From assembly GCA_963971535.1 (NCBI GenBank), contig OZ020598.1, forward strand, positions 89,690,021 through 89,754,020: a stretch of DNA of 64,000 nucleotides, in the 5' to 3' direction. Below are positions 12,393-24,381 of this stretch, in pieces. The stretch comes from Notolepis coatsorum. Lineage: Eukaryota; Chordata; Actinopteri; Aulopiformes; Paralepididae. Numbering within the stretch: position 1 is the first letter of the stretch; each line of letters starts with the position of its first letter. A program made the position numbers and the translations under genes. The notes beneath the pieces were generated by a model that saw nothing but the letters and a program-made list of their open reading frames with translations, did no database searches and had not been told where the DNA came from.

Positions 12393-12560
12393 CTGATTTA
12401 TAATGCAGTGCAGCATTGGACACTCAACGCCACTCTGCCTTAGAAGCCCGGCGAATCCTGTGCGTTTTCCTTTCATTGCCGGTGCTCCATCGGTAACAAC
12501 AGCCGACAGTTTATCAAAAACCCCATATTGCTGCACGGCACTTTCAACAGCGTTTCATAT
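12393..12560 (-). pseudogene. hAT transposase, upstream exon
   Basis: Minus-strand frame reads DKLSAVVTDGAPAMKGKRTG and then FAGLLRQSGVECPMLHCIIN, the typical core preceding the C-terminal exon. It ends with a good splice donor (CAG then GTAAG at 12392) and joins in frame to GAGGCT at 12272 across a 120-bp intron. The N-terminal part of the transposase is missing, so the copy is non-functional. Confidence 0.7.
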
Positions 12561-12908
12561 GTCCACACTAGGGCTGACCCCTATTAGTCAAATAGTCGAC
12601 TAATCGATCGAAAGGAGCCATAGTCGACTGCCAACTCTTCTTAGTCGAATACAATACAAAAAAAATTCAAATTTCAAAAATTCAAAAAATTCAAAAATAA
12701 AAAAATATTATAATTTTTTTTTTTTTTTTTTTTTATATTGGCCTGGGGCCGCATGGAACGTCGGTGAGGGCCGCATGCGGCCCGCGGGCCGCCAGTTGCC
12801 CCTCCCTGGTCTAGAGAGATGTGCACCTCGAGGTTGAGTAACCGCGCCACGCGTCCTCAGGGGGGAGCCAACAGGCTGCGGTCCCTGCTCAGATACAGTC
12901 CTCACAAC

Positions 12909-14600
12909 ATGGAGCCAGTTACTGTAGAGACATGGGTCTGGCAGTGCGACACTATTGCTGAATGAATTAGAAATGTAACTAAAAAAGAGAAAGTCATAGC
13001 TTTTCTATAGATGAGCTACTAATCACGCAGCCACATCAAGCCTATATGTTGCCAAAAGCACGACAAGATGCCGTCACGGTTTACAGCTGGAACACATTCG
13101 ACAGACACACTTATGAGTTGCATAAAGTAATATTATTTATGATATAGGCTAAGCGATAGAGAGGTTGGCACCCCAATGATAAGCACACTTACAAACTTCA
13201 TAAAATAGTGTGATTTTTGTTTTTTTCATTGTATACTTGTATGCCGTGACAAATAAAACGCTTGACTTGACTTGACTTGACTTGACTTGACTTGAATAGT
13301 CATGCAGGCTATGACAAAATATGCAATATCATTGTCATCATGAAAGGTATACAGCACGGGTACAGCATGGGTACACTATGCAGTCAAAATCCTAACATCT
13401 ATTTTAGCAGCATGTTTGGCATGGAATGACACAAGCAACTTGTGAAACGTTTCTGTATTGATGGCTAACTAAAAACTGACTTCTTAGCTGAGTTGTTAAC
13501 TGAATTATAAAGTGAATTGAATTATGAAGTATTTGTATTATGTTGAGACAATGAACAGTTTGAACACACAACCGTGTGGTTTCATAACTTTATTCGACTG
13601 ACTGTTTACGTTACACCAGCCCTACCTCGAGCGCTAACCACGCCCCTCTATTAAAGGCACAGTAGCCTACAGTGTAACTGCTAGTATGTCACAACCTATA
13701 CGTAGCATAACAGGACATAACAATTTGCACATCCCCAACTGAAACTATGCAACTTGGAGAAAATCACACAGTGCTTTTGTATATTTTAGAAAGGTCCAGT
13801 TAAGACTGAAAGGTCGGAGAACGCAATTCGTCTTCTAATTGGTGCTCGCTCAATTCAATACATGTATGTATAGATATATATGACCTGTTGTATTCAAGAT
13901 ATTGTCAGTCGCTCAATTCTTTAAACATTTTATCTTGATAGGAGACAAGTGGGCAAGTGGAATTCTTTCAACCCACTGGCACCCACTTTCATTTATTTTC
14001 TGATTGTAAGATTTAAAGACTCACTATAAGCTTAACATTCTTTAAGATGGGGGCTTTTGCAGTGTGAGAATCCCCTATCCAATAGGATGTTAAGGGGACT
14101 TATGAGAATCCCCTATTCCAATGCAAAGACAGACAAGTCTTACGGGGTGTCCCAGTGCTGCCAGTTCTCATTGTAGATCCAACTCTATAGGAGGGCTCAG
14201 AGACATTAGCCTGGGCTGTTACAGTATACGCTGCATTAAATCCAAACGTACAGCATCTGCTTTGGCTACAGAAGATGGGAAACAGGTAACTTTCTGAGCC
14301 CCAAGGTCTTCTTCAAGGTACATTTAAGCCCAACGTCGATTTGGTCCAGTCCCCCCCCCCCCCCCCCCGTGAAACAAGAAAGGTTATTTGCTACAGTAAC
14401 GTAGTGAAGTAAGATGATTTAACGTAAACACCTCTTGCAATAGGTTGGCTGTGTCTCAATACAAGATTAGAATCCTATTTAGCCTCACGTATCTTTTGTA
14501 GTGTCATCCCAGGGTGCCTCCCTCCTCCCCTCTGTTCTCCTCCGTGATGACGTCAGATCCCTGAGCCTAGCTTTAGACATCACCGAGCTATAACCTCTCT
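12909..14600. other. no gene seen; LINE-tail fragment and poly-C
   Basis: Mostly unique. A LINE-like 3' tail with a (CTTGA)n microsatellite lies at 13215-13296 (tgccgtgacaaataaaacg, then cttgacttgac). A homopolymer C run sits at about 14350-14369. No exon-like coding signal was seen. Confidence 0.45.
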
Positions 14601-14624
14601 GAACTCAGGTCTTAAGTCAGAAGC

Positions 14625-14760
14625 TTTAATGAATCCTTGTGGGAGGTTTTCAAAGAGGAGCCACTCAACATTCGGGAGGCTTTAATAAGCTCAGTGTTCA
14701 TCAAGAAGGCCCTCCCAAAGATCCACAGGCCTCTCTCAACCCCAGGAGTGGTCATCCTGG
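14625..14760 (+). repeat. dispersed repeat D1, copy 1
   Basis: The stretch from tccttgtgggaggttttc to ccacaggcctctctc matches 32632-32757 in order and wording (aggctttaat, aagctcagt, gttcatc, cccaaagatc). Family unknown; two copies in this window. Confidence 0.6.
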
Positions 14761-15189
14761 CTACAGCAGCCGGTACGGTCACTTCCAAAATATATAGTAT
14801 TGTAACGTTTCACGTTATTGACGACTCACTTTGCTGTTTATTCACCATTAGCACAAGTACAGCGTATCAACTCTGGGTGCATCACCTCTCATTGCTTCCT
14901 GTCGTCTGCACCTGAACAGCTTTCCGTCAGTCCCTGCCCCCTCCACTCTGCCAACCCCCGGCTCGCGCGACCAATAACGTCGCCGCCAGCCACAGGTTGG
15001 CAGAGTGCAGAGTGACAGCTCGGCTGACCAATTACCCAATTCTCAGGGTCGCTACATTATGTAGAAGAGACCCTCTGCACACTTTCCACACACAGCACTT
15101 TATTAGATCTAGTAAAGATTTAGCTTATCTAATAAAGTAAAATCTCCAATGGAATAGGCGTGTTGAAATGCTCTTCTGTACTGACCATG
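14761..15189. other. no gene seen
   Basis: Unique-looking sequence with short open frames on both strands and no recognisable domain. Confidence 0.4.
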
Positions 15190-15460
15190 TTCTAATAATA
15201 AGGCGCTTTACAATAAAAGGGGGGAGGGAGAGGATAACGGTGACCTAAACTAAGAAACAAAATACAAAAACAGAACAGAACAAACAGAACAGAACAAAAA
15301 CAGAACAAAACAAAATAGAACAAAACAGAATGAATAGGATACTTAGGAGCATCAGAGACCAAAGGCCTGGGTGAAGAGATCATTTTAAAACTGGACAAGA
15401 TAATTTGCATTTCGGATGTCCATGGGGAGGGAGTTCCAAAGGGTGGGGGCAGCCACACTA
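15190..15460 (-). repeat. L2-like LINE 3' tail fragment
   Basis: Read on the minus strand, the part just before the minisatellite (gttccaaagggtgggggcag on the plus strand) matches the end of the L2-like reverse transcriptase frame seen at 20100-20266 (cattccagagggtgggggca). The left part contains aaggcgctttac, the typical 3' UTR wording. Confidence 0.5.
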
Positions 15461-17931
15461 AAGGCTACTTTGGTTCATTATGCTCCATCATCATGTAGGC
15501 TACTTTGGTTCATTATGCTCCATCATCATGTAGGCTACTTTGGTTCATTATGCTCCGTCATCATGTGGGCTACTTTGGTTCATTATGTTCCATCATCATG
15601 TAGGCTACTTTGGTTCATTATGCTCCATCATCATGTAGGCTACTTTGGTTCATTATGCTGCATCATCATGTAGGCTACTTTGGTTCATTATGCTGCATCA
15701 TCATGTAGGCTACTTTGGTTCATTATGCTCCATCATCATGTAGGCTACTTTGGTTCATTATGCTCATCATCATGTAGGCTACTTTGGTTCATTATGCTGC
15801 ATCATCATGTAGGCTACTTTGGTTCATTATGCTCCATCATCATGTAGGCTACTTTGGTTCATTATGCTCATCATCATGTAGGCTACTTTGGTTCATTATG
15901 CTGCATCATCATGTAGGCTACTTTGGTTCATTATGCTCCGTCATCATGTAGGCTACTTTGGTTCATTATGCTCATCATCATGTAGGCTACTTTGGTTCAA
16001 TATGCTCCATCATCATGTAGGCTACTTTGGTTCATTATGCTGCATCATGTAGGCTACTTTGGTTCATTATGCTCCATCATCATGTAGGCTACTTTGGTTC
16101 ATTATGCTCCATCATCATGTAGGCTACTTTGGTTCATTATGCTCCATCATCATGTAGGCTACTTTGGTTCATTATGCTCCATCATCATGTAGGCTACTTT
16201 GGTTCATTATGCTCATCATCATGTAGGCTACTTTGGTTCAATATGCTCCATCATCATGTAGGCTACTTTGGTTCATTATGCTCCATCATCATGTAGGCTA
16301 CTTTGGTTCATTATGCTCATCATCATGTAGGCTACTTTGGTTTATTATGCTCCGTCATCATGTAGGCTACTTTGGTTCATTATGCTGCATCATCATGTAG
16401 GCTACTTTGGTTCATTATGTTCCATCATCATGTAGGCTACTTTGGTTCATTATGCTCCATCATCATGTAGGCTACTTTGGTTCATTATGCTCATCATCAT
16501 GTAGGCTACTTTGGTTCATTATGTTCCATCATGTAGGCTACTTTGGTTCATTATGCTGCATCATGTAGGCTACTTTGGTTAATTATGCTCCATCATCATG
16601 TAGACTACTTTGGTTCATTATGTTCCATCATGTAGGCTACTTTGGTTCATTATGCTCCATCATCATGTAGGCTACTTTGGTTCATTATGCTCATCATCAT
16701 GTAGGCTACTTTGGTTCATTATGCATCATCATGTAGGCTACTTTGGTTCATTATGCTGCATCATCATGTAGGCTACTTTGGTTCATTATGCTCCATCATC
16801 ATGTAGGCTACTTTGGTTCATTATGCTCCATCATCATGTAGGCTACTTTGGTTCATTATGCTGCATCATCATGTAGGCTACTTTGGTTCATTATGCTGCA
16901 TCATCATGTAGGCTACTTTGGTTCAATATGCTCCATCATCATGTAGGCTACTTTGGTTCATTATGCTGCATCATCATGTAGGCTACTTTGGTTCAATATG
17001 CTCCATCATCATGTAGGCTACTTTGGTTCATTATGCTCCATCATCATGTAGGCTACTTTGGTTCAATATGCTCCATCATCATGTAGGCTACTTTGGTTCA
17101 TTATGCTCATCATCACGTAGGCTACTTTGGTTCATTATGCTCCATCATCATGTAGGCTACTTTGGTTCATTATGTTCCATCATCATGTAGGCTACTTTGG
17201 TTCATTATGCTCATCATCATGTAGGCTACTTTGGTTCATTATGCTCCATCATCATGTAGGCTACTTTGGTTCATTATGCTGCATCATCATGTAGGCTACT
17301 TTGGTTCATTATGCTGCATCATCATGTAGGCTACTTTGGTTCATTATGCTGCATCATCATGTAGGCTACTTTGGTTCATTATGCTCCATCATCATGTAGG
17401 CTACTTTGGTTCATTATGCTCATCATCATGTAGGCTACTTTGGTTCATTATGCTCCATCATCATGTAGGCTACTTTGGTTCATTATGCTCCATCATCATG
17501 TAGGCTACTTTGGTTCATTATGCTCCATCATCATGTAGGCTACTTTGGTTCATTATGCTCCGTCATCATGTAGGCTACTTTGGTTCATTATGCTGCATCA
17601 TGTAGGCTACTTTGGTTCATTATGCTCCATCATCATGTAGGCTACTTTGGTTCATTATGCTCCATCATCATGTAGGCTACTTTGGTTCATTATGCTCCGT
17701 CATCATGTAGGCTACTTTGGTTCATTATGCTCCATCATCATGTAGGCTACTTTGGTTCATTATGCTCCGTCATCATGTAGGCTACTTTGGTTCATTATGC
17801 TCCATCATCATGTAGGCTACTTTGGTTCATTATGCTCCATCATCATGTAGGCTACTTTGGTTCATTATGTTCCATCATCATGTAGGCTACTTTGGTTCAT
17901 TATGCTCCGTCATCATGTAGGCTACTTTGGT
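15461..17931. repeat. minisatellite MS1, 34-35-bp unit, about 71 copies
   Basis: Unit taggctactttggttcatta followed by tgctccatcatcatg, with length variants of 32, 34 and 35 bp from loss of cca or atc. It starts directly within the LINE tail (ggctactttgg at about 15463) and ends at 17931. Copies are very similar, suggesting recent expansion. Confidence 0.98.
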
Positions 17932-17944
17932 CCACTTGGCTGTA

Positions 17945-18380
17945 CAGGCATGAGGCCACACAACAAACATTTCATGATTGTAATTCGATTTGATTTGAAG
18001 AAAGTGTGGTGCAAAACTCTAAAACATAAATTGTTTAGTGTATTATCAAGGACCAGTCTCACCCAGCAGCACATCACCTCTTTCAGCTCCTTCCCTCAGG
18101 GAGGAGATACCGGTCCATAAATGCGAAGAGTTCAAGACTTATGAACAGCTTTTTCCCCCAAGCAGTCAGATGGTTAAACACTCATTGACTGTCCCCTCAC
18201 GTGCACCATGCACTTACCTGGACTTGATAACCACTATGTTACCGCCCATCATGCACTTTATATGTACAGTGTTATGTGTTTCATGTATGTATATATTGTA
18301 CTACGGTCTGTGGGAGCTCCCCTGAAATTTCGTTGTATACTTGTGTGCAATGACAATTAAAAGTCTATTCTATTCTAAAG
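17945..18380 (+). repeat. non-LTR retrotransposon 3' end with ATTCT-type tail
   Basis: Wording such as ctcaaggaccagtctcaccc, the Ser/Pro-rich stretch FSSFPQGG, the tail ttcgttgtatacttgtgtgc and terminal tctattctattcta is typical of the 3' ends of Rex-like LINEs in fish. No complete frame. Confidence 0.5.
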
Positions 18381-18399
18381 GGTAACAACTGAATAATAA

Positions 18400-18710
18400 T
18401 ACAACTAATACAACCCCTAGAACCCACCTCACCCCTGCCCACTTTGACAACCTAGGATTGCTTAGAGTAGACAACAGAGTACAGCAACTTGCAATGGGCC
18501 TGGTCTACAAGATACACTACACCACTAAGGTACGCATGTACATGTCAAAATACTTCCCAAAGGTCAGTGAATACCACAACCACAACACCAGAGGAAGCTC
18601 AACAAATCATGTTAAACCCAGATTCGGCTCAAACAAGGGACTAAACACGTTTCGCAATTATGCCACATCAATGTGGAACGCCCTACCCACAGCTGTAAAG
18701 GAATGAATGT
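18400..18710 (+). pseudogene. LINE reverse transcriptase C-terminal fragment
   Basis: Short open frame containing LAMGLVYKIHY, HNHNTRGSS and MWNALPTAVKE, the usual closing motifs of many fish non-LTR reverse transcriptases. 5'-truncated; no other part of the element is visible here. Confidence 0.6.
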
Positions 18711-19530
18711 TCCTAACAATAGTCCGTGGGTGAATTATGTACCATTACAATCGCTACACTAGCAGCCTTTGGGTAGGAACCAAAACCTGGTAGGAACCAA
18801 AACTTAAACTGAACACAGAGGCAGTTACAAACACATTCAACCAGTTTCACACAGTCACATCATGCCTCAAAGTACAAGCCTGACACTTGTTAGGTACAAA
18901 CAAACTAAAAAAAACAAGATAGGAAAAACAATGGTTATTTCATTTTTAGCGTATTCCATTATGATGATCATGTAAACTAGAAACTGTTTACATGACTGAA
19001 ATAATCCATTCATTTATTCATTCAGTCCTTTATTTATTCTCGGAAAAAGGCAATTAATTTAGGTGTCCCTCATTTACAACACTGTTGAGATTACAGGCAT
19101 ATTCAAAACATCCTTTTTTTTAAAGAAAAATTATGAAAAATGTAGCTTAGACAATTAAGACATTGAATAAATAGGACAAAGACACATACATGGATTTTTT
19201 TTTTTTTTTTTAATACGATTGGTAATCATGTTTTTAAACTGTCCATAAGGCAGTGTCAAAGCTCAACCAGGGGACCTTAGGCCTGACCTTCACCCAGTCA
19301 GATAGGGTCCATAGTTACAATGAATCCAGCAACATTGTGATACAAGGTGGTCATTTCCCTGCAATGACCTTAAAGATTTGATATTTATTTATCTAGAACA
19401 TTTTCAACCATAAACACACACATTTGTAATAACAAAAAATAAAGAAACTAAATAAAAAAAAAACAAATAAAATATAATACAAATAAAATTAAATATATCT
19501 TCCTAGACATGGAAGCAATAATCAACATAG
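18711..19530. other. no gene seen; AT-rich
   Basis: AT-rich sequence with poly-T near 19196-19212 and no coding signal. Confidence 0.4.
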
Positions 19531-19539
19531 CTCAAGACA

Positions 19540-19935
19540 AATGGTTTTGTTCGAGAAGGGACAGAAAGAAGCAAAGCGTATCTGGTCCTGCCCCTTCCTT
19601 ACAATATCATATTAATATGTAATAAATGATCTATCAATATACAAAAATATATATACCTATCCACACTACAGCAAAAGAGAAATAAATTATTACAAAAATA
19701 CTATTTCACGTTATTTTCAAGCTCCTCTAACTTATACTTGTCCAAGAATTCCTGTTTATATCTGCATTTAAACATTTATAGTATTACTTGTTTTTATTGC
19801 TACATCAATGCCATTCCAAATGGATACCCAACAAACTGAGATGCACTTGCTTTTGAGAGTAGTTGTGTTTTAAAGATATCCATACCAATGTTTATTTTGC
19901 TTCTCTGCCAGAGAAGACCAGGCCACTGTATCATA
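19540..19935 (-). repeat. LINE fragment, family L-B, copy 1
   Basis: Shares ttcgagaagggacag and ctgccccttccttaca with 60604-60660 and shows the same degenerate C-terminal reverse-transcriptase frame on the minus strand. Most similar to the larger copy at 60500-61280. Confidence 0.6.
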
Positions 19936-20266
19936 CAGGATGCCGTGATGAGTATTATTAATAATAATAATAATAATACATCAGATTTATATAGCGCTTT
20001 TCCTAATGCTCAAAGACACTTCACAAAACAAAATTATATAAAAAGGTGAGAGGGGAGGGAGTTCAAGGGTAAAAAGGTGGGTTTTGAGGTATTTTTTTAA
20101 TTATGAGAGGGTGTCTGCATGACGGATATGGTTGGGCAGGGCATTCCAGAGGGTGGGGGCAGCTGCAGCGAAGGCCCTGTCGCCCCCCAGGTCCGGAGCT
20201 CAGTCCTGATGGGTTGGAGGAGGTTAGCGTCTGCGGACCTGAGGCGGCGGGTATATAGGCGTCTGG

Positions 20267-21586
20267 TGGAGAAGGAGGTCAGAGAGGTAGGCGTGTGGTG
20301 GAGGAGGAGGTCAGAGAGGCAGGCGTGTGGTGGAGGAGGAGGTCAGAGAGGTAGGCGTGTGGTGGAGAAGGAGGTCAGAGAGGTAGGCGTGTGGTGGAGG
20401 AGGAGGTCAGAGAGGTAGGCGTGTGGTGGAGGAGGAGGTCAGAGAGGTAGGCGTGTGGTGGAGGAGGAGGTCAGAGAGGCAGGCGTGTGGTGGAGGAGGA
20501 GGTCAGAGAGGTAGGCGTGTGGTGGAGGAGGAGGTCAGAGAGGTAGGCGTGTGGTGGAGAAGGAGGTCAGAGAGGTAGGCGTGTGGTGGAGGAGGAGGTC
20601 AGAGAGGTAGGCGTGTGGTGGAGGAGGAGGTCAGAGAGGTAGGCGTGTGGTGGAGGAGGAGGTCAGAGAGGCAGGCGTGTGGTGGAGGAGGAGGTCAGAG
20701 AGGTAGGCGTGTGGTGGAGGAGGAGGTCAGAGAGGCAGGCGTGTGGTGGAGGAGGAGGTCAGAGAGGTAGGCGTGTGGTGGAGGAGGAGGTCAGAGAGGC
20801 AGGCGTGTGGTGGAGGAGGAGGTCAGAGAGGTAGGCGTGTGGTGGAGGAGGTCAGTCAGAGAGGCAGGCGTGTGGTGGAGGAGGAGGTCAGAGAGGTAGG
20901 CGTGTGGTGGAGGAGGAGGTCAGAGAGGCAGGCGTGTGGTGGAGAAGGTCAGAGAGGTAGGCGTGTGGTGGAGGAGGAGGTCAGAGAGGCAGGCGTGTGG
21001 TGGAGGAGGAGGTCAGAGAGGTAGGTGTGTGGTGGTGGAGGAGGTCAGAGAGGTAGGCGTGTGGTGGAGGAGGAGGTCAGAGAGGTAGGCGTGTGGTGGA
21101 GGAGGAGGTCAGAGAGGTAGGCGTGTGGTGGAGGAGGAGGTCAGAGAGGCAGGCGTGTGGTGGAGGAGGAGGTCAGAGAGGCAGGCGTGTGGTGGAGGAG
21201 GAGGTCAGAGAGGTAGGCGTGTGGTGGTGGAGGAGGTCAGAGAGGTAGGCGTGTGGTGGAGGAGGAGGTCAGAGAGGTAGGCGTGTGGTGGAGGAGGAGG
21301 TCAGAGAGGTAGGTGTGTGGTGGTGGAGGAGGTCAGAGAGGTAGGCGTGTGGTGGAGGAGGAGGTCAGAGAGGCAGGCGTGTGGTGGAGGAGGAGGTCAG
21401 AGAGGCAGGCGTGTGGTGGAGGAGGAGGTCAGAGAGGTAGGCGTGTGGTGGTGGAGGAGGTCAGAGAGGTAGGCGTGTGGTGGAGGAGGAGGTCAGAGAG
21501 GCAGGCGTGTGGTGGAGGAGGAGGTCAGAGAGGTAGGCGTGTGGTGGAGGAGGAGGTCAGAGAGGCAGGCGTGTGGTGGAGAAGGA
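20267..21586. repeat. minisatellite MS2, left block, 32-bp unit, about 41 copies
   Basis: Unit ggtcagagaggtaggcgtgt followed by ggtggaggagga. Variants are t/c at one position and an aag/agg change. On the minus strand it reads as repeats of the LINE peptide LSDLLLHHTPAY in shifting frames. Confidence 0.98.
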
Positions 21587-22505
21587 GGTCAGAGTAGGGG
21601 TGGGCGATATGACGATATTAAATAAATATCGGGTACAGTTCATAAATTATACACTTTTTAAACGTATCGCGGACATCGTGATGTTTCTCACAATCCCTCA
21701 CATCAGTTTATAAGCCGCCGCGGTTGAGATGACTTACTTTGGCGCAGCGCTTGCCTTTACTCTCTCCGTTTCTCGTCTTTCCCTCTCAAAGAAAAAAAAA
21801 TGCACACACTCGCCCCAACTTACACGCACGCCCACGCGCGCACACACACACACCCAGAGACGGAGAGGCGGCGCCACAGGTTTGTTTTGAGGAGACAGCC
21901 GGGGATACGAGAGTGAGAGAAGTGGAGAGAGCTTCGCGAGTTTAAACGTTAGCCCTACGTGTTTTATTCAGAAACGTCAATGGAATATGGAGGCGCCGAT
22001 GTGGATGAACTGGTAGTAGCCTCGCGTTCTAACGGTTAGCATTGCAGCTAGCGTAATTGAGCTAATAAGGCACTGGATTAATACAGTAGCTTGATAGCTA
22101 GCGTCGAAATCCTCTGTCGCGTTGAAGATGACGTCACGGCGCCCCAGCTACACTGACGGGGGGGGGGGGGGGGGGTACCGTCTTTATATCTATGGGGGGT
22201 ACTACCGAGCCGAGTAGGTACTGTGCAGATCGTGGAAAAGCGGCATAAGAGAATACTTCATAATGTTTCATGCATTTAAAAAGTAAATATATATATTAGT
22301 GCTGTCAGGTGATTAAAAAAATGTATTTAATTAATTACAGGATTTGTAATTAATTAATCTAATTAATCACATTTTAATCTCATAACCATTTTATGCCTTA
22401 TATTCTATAATCATATTTCAAATTGCATGTGTCCGGGTGGCAGAATTCAGTACTTGTAGGAGCCAAAGCTATATTTAGGTTATTGTATTATATAATTGTC
22501 ATAAT

Positions 22506-22716
22506 AGAACATTCTAGAACATTTGTGATGTCACAGTATGATGTCATGGTCGAACATTCTAGAACATTTGTGATGATGTCATAGCCGAACATTCTAGATT
22601 CTAGAACATTGAACATTCTAGAACATTTGTGGTGATGTCATAGCCGAACATTCTAGAACATCGAACATTCTAGAACATTTGTGGTGATGTCATGACCGAA
22701 CATTCTAGAACATTTC
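22506..22716. repeat. cluster of heat-shock-element-like repeats
   Basis: Several near-identical copies of GAACATTCTAGAACATT separated by tgatgatgtcatagcc-type spacers. Each copy contains alternating GAA/TTC triplets spaced by two bases, the consensus form of a heat-shock factor site. The spacers contain TGATGTCA, one base from a CRE. Binding is inference only. Confidence 0.7.
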
Positions 22717-22826
22717 TTTCTATACAGTATATTCAGCAATTCTCTCAGCCAGGTCAGTGTCAGGTCTGGTCAATTTTAGCATGGTCACCATGGTGTTATT
22801 CACAGTCAAAGATACAATTTCTTGGG

Positions 22827-23055
22827 GAGCTCCAGTAGCTCACCGCGTACCTCGAACGCTATTTCGGCGTCGGGGACAACCGTGCGCGTCACGGATCTGG
22901 GGTACACGAGTTCGACTCCTGGACTCGCCGTATTTTCTCAGAGTGTCTTTCCCCCCATCTATACCCCATTCAACCTGTATCTGTCGGTCATACTTGACCA
23001 GAAAAAGCGATAAACGCGAAAAGAACCAGCTGACTGGTCGAAGTTTAAAAAAAAA
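22827..23055 (+). repeat. tRNA-derived SINE, diverged S2-like
   Basis: Head gctccagtagctcaccgcg, B-box-like gagttcgactcctgg, body gtgtctttccccccatc, A-rich end. Lies inside the hAT element. Confidence 0.55.
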
Positions 23056-23255
23056 TAAAATATAAAATTTCTTTTTATTGATATTCTCATTTGGTTCATT
23101 ACTATTTACTTAACCCTAGTAACAGACACACTGGGAATACATTCCCTGAGATCCATAGATGGCCCTAGAATCAGATACAATACCAAGAACATGCAAATGC
23201 AGGGACTATTTTAATCGTCATGTTGGCGTGACTGTATGCTTCAAAGGGTTAAATC

Positions 23256-23445
23256 GGGGGCGCCCCCCAGTGGCGAACCACATAGCGCGCTCAGTTGCGG
23301 CACGGCCGACCCGGGTTCGACTCCCGAACCCGTCGTTATTTGCCGAATGTCTTCCCCCACTCTGTCTCCCATTCCTCCTCTGTCTCTCTCTACTGGACTG
23401 CCCAGTAGAAATAAAGCGATAAAACGCCAACAAATAAATCTTTAA
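23256..23445 (+). repeat. tRNA-derived SINE, family S2
   Basis: B-box gggttcgactcccg and body tgccgaatgtcttcccc as in 6088-6285. Flanked by aaagggttaaatc (23243-23255) and aaagggctaaatc (23446-23458), a 12/13 target duplication. Confidence 0.75.
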
Positions 23446-23572
23446 AAAGGGCTAAATCAAGCATTTTTAAGGGCTTTAGAGGAAATGTCAAAATATCGTG
23501 ATGTACATCGTGTATCGTAACATAGCCAAAAAATATCGTAATATCATTTAGAGGCCATATCGCCCAGCCCTA

Positions 23573-24381
23573 GGTCAGAGAGAGGCAGGCGTGTGGTGGA
23601 GGAGGTCAGAGAGGTAGGCGTGTGGTGGAGGAGGAGGTCAGAGAGGCAGGCGTGTGGTGGAGGAGGAGGTCAGAGAGGCAGGCGTGTGGTGGAGGAGGAG
23701 GTCAGAGAGGCAGGCGTGTGGTGGAGAAGGAGGTCAGAGAGGTAGGCGTGTGGTGGAGGAGGAGGTCAGAGAGGCAGGCGTGTGGTGGAGGAGGAGGTCA
23801 GAGAGGTAGGTGTGTGGTGGAGGAGGAGGTCAGAGAGAGGCAGGCGTGTGGTGGAGGAGGAGGTCAGAGAGGTAGGTGTGTGGTGGAGGAGGTCAGAGAG
23901 AGGCAGGCGTGTGGTGGAGGAGGAGGTCAGAGAGGTAGGTGTGTGGTGGAGGAGGTCAGAGAGAGGCAGGCGTGTGGTGGAGAAGGAGGTCAGAGGTAGG
24001 CGTGTGGTGGAGAAGGAGGTCAGAGAGGCAGGCGTGTGGTGGAGGAGGAGGTCAGAGAGGCAGGCGTGTGGTGGAGGAGGAGGTCAGAGAGGTAGGCGTG
24101 TGGTGGAGGAGGAGGTCAGAGAGGTAGGTGTGTGGTGGAGGAGGTCAGAGAGAGGCAGGCGTGTGGTGGAGAAGGAGGTCAGAGAGGTAGGCGTGTGGTG
24201 GAGAAGGAGGTCAGAGAGGCAGGCGTGTGGTGGAGGAGGAGGTCAGAGAGGCAGGCGTGTGGTGGAGGAGGAGGTCAGAGAGGTAGGCGTGTGGTGGAGG
24301 AGGAGGTCAGAGAGGTAGGCGTGTGGTGGAGGAGGAGGTCAGAGAGGTAGGCAGGCGTGTGGAGGAGGAGGTCAGAGAGGT
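23573..24381. repeat. minisatellite MS2, right block, about 25 copies
   Basis: Same 32-bp unit as 20267-21586. It also has a longer variant with agagag before gcaggcg, which matches the unit next to the right hAT border. Confidence 0.98.

Larger units (their letters stand above)
21595..23572. mobile_element. non-autonomous hAT element, 1978 bp, inserted in minisatellite MS2
   Basis: Ends taggggtgggcgatatg and, at the right, the complement of tagggctgggcgatatgg. Flanked by an 8-bp duplication GGTCAGAG (21587-21594 and 23573-23580), which is itself part of the minisatellite unit. There is no transposase frame. It carries two SINEs (22827-23055, 23256-23445), a poly-G run near 22158 and a block of GAACATTCTAGAACATT repeats (22506-22716). 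Confidence 0.8.

Noticed and set aside
15461-17931. CRISPR-like array of 35-bp repeats
   Set aside because: Units are contiguous without unique spacers and the DNA is eukaryotic; it is a minisatellite.
20119-24350. Arg/Glu/Val-rich open frames (EVREVGVWWRRRSER)
   Set aside because: Plus-strand shadow of the LINE-derived minisatellite; the true ancestral frame is on the minus strand.
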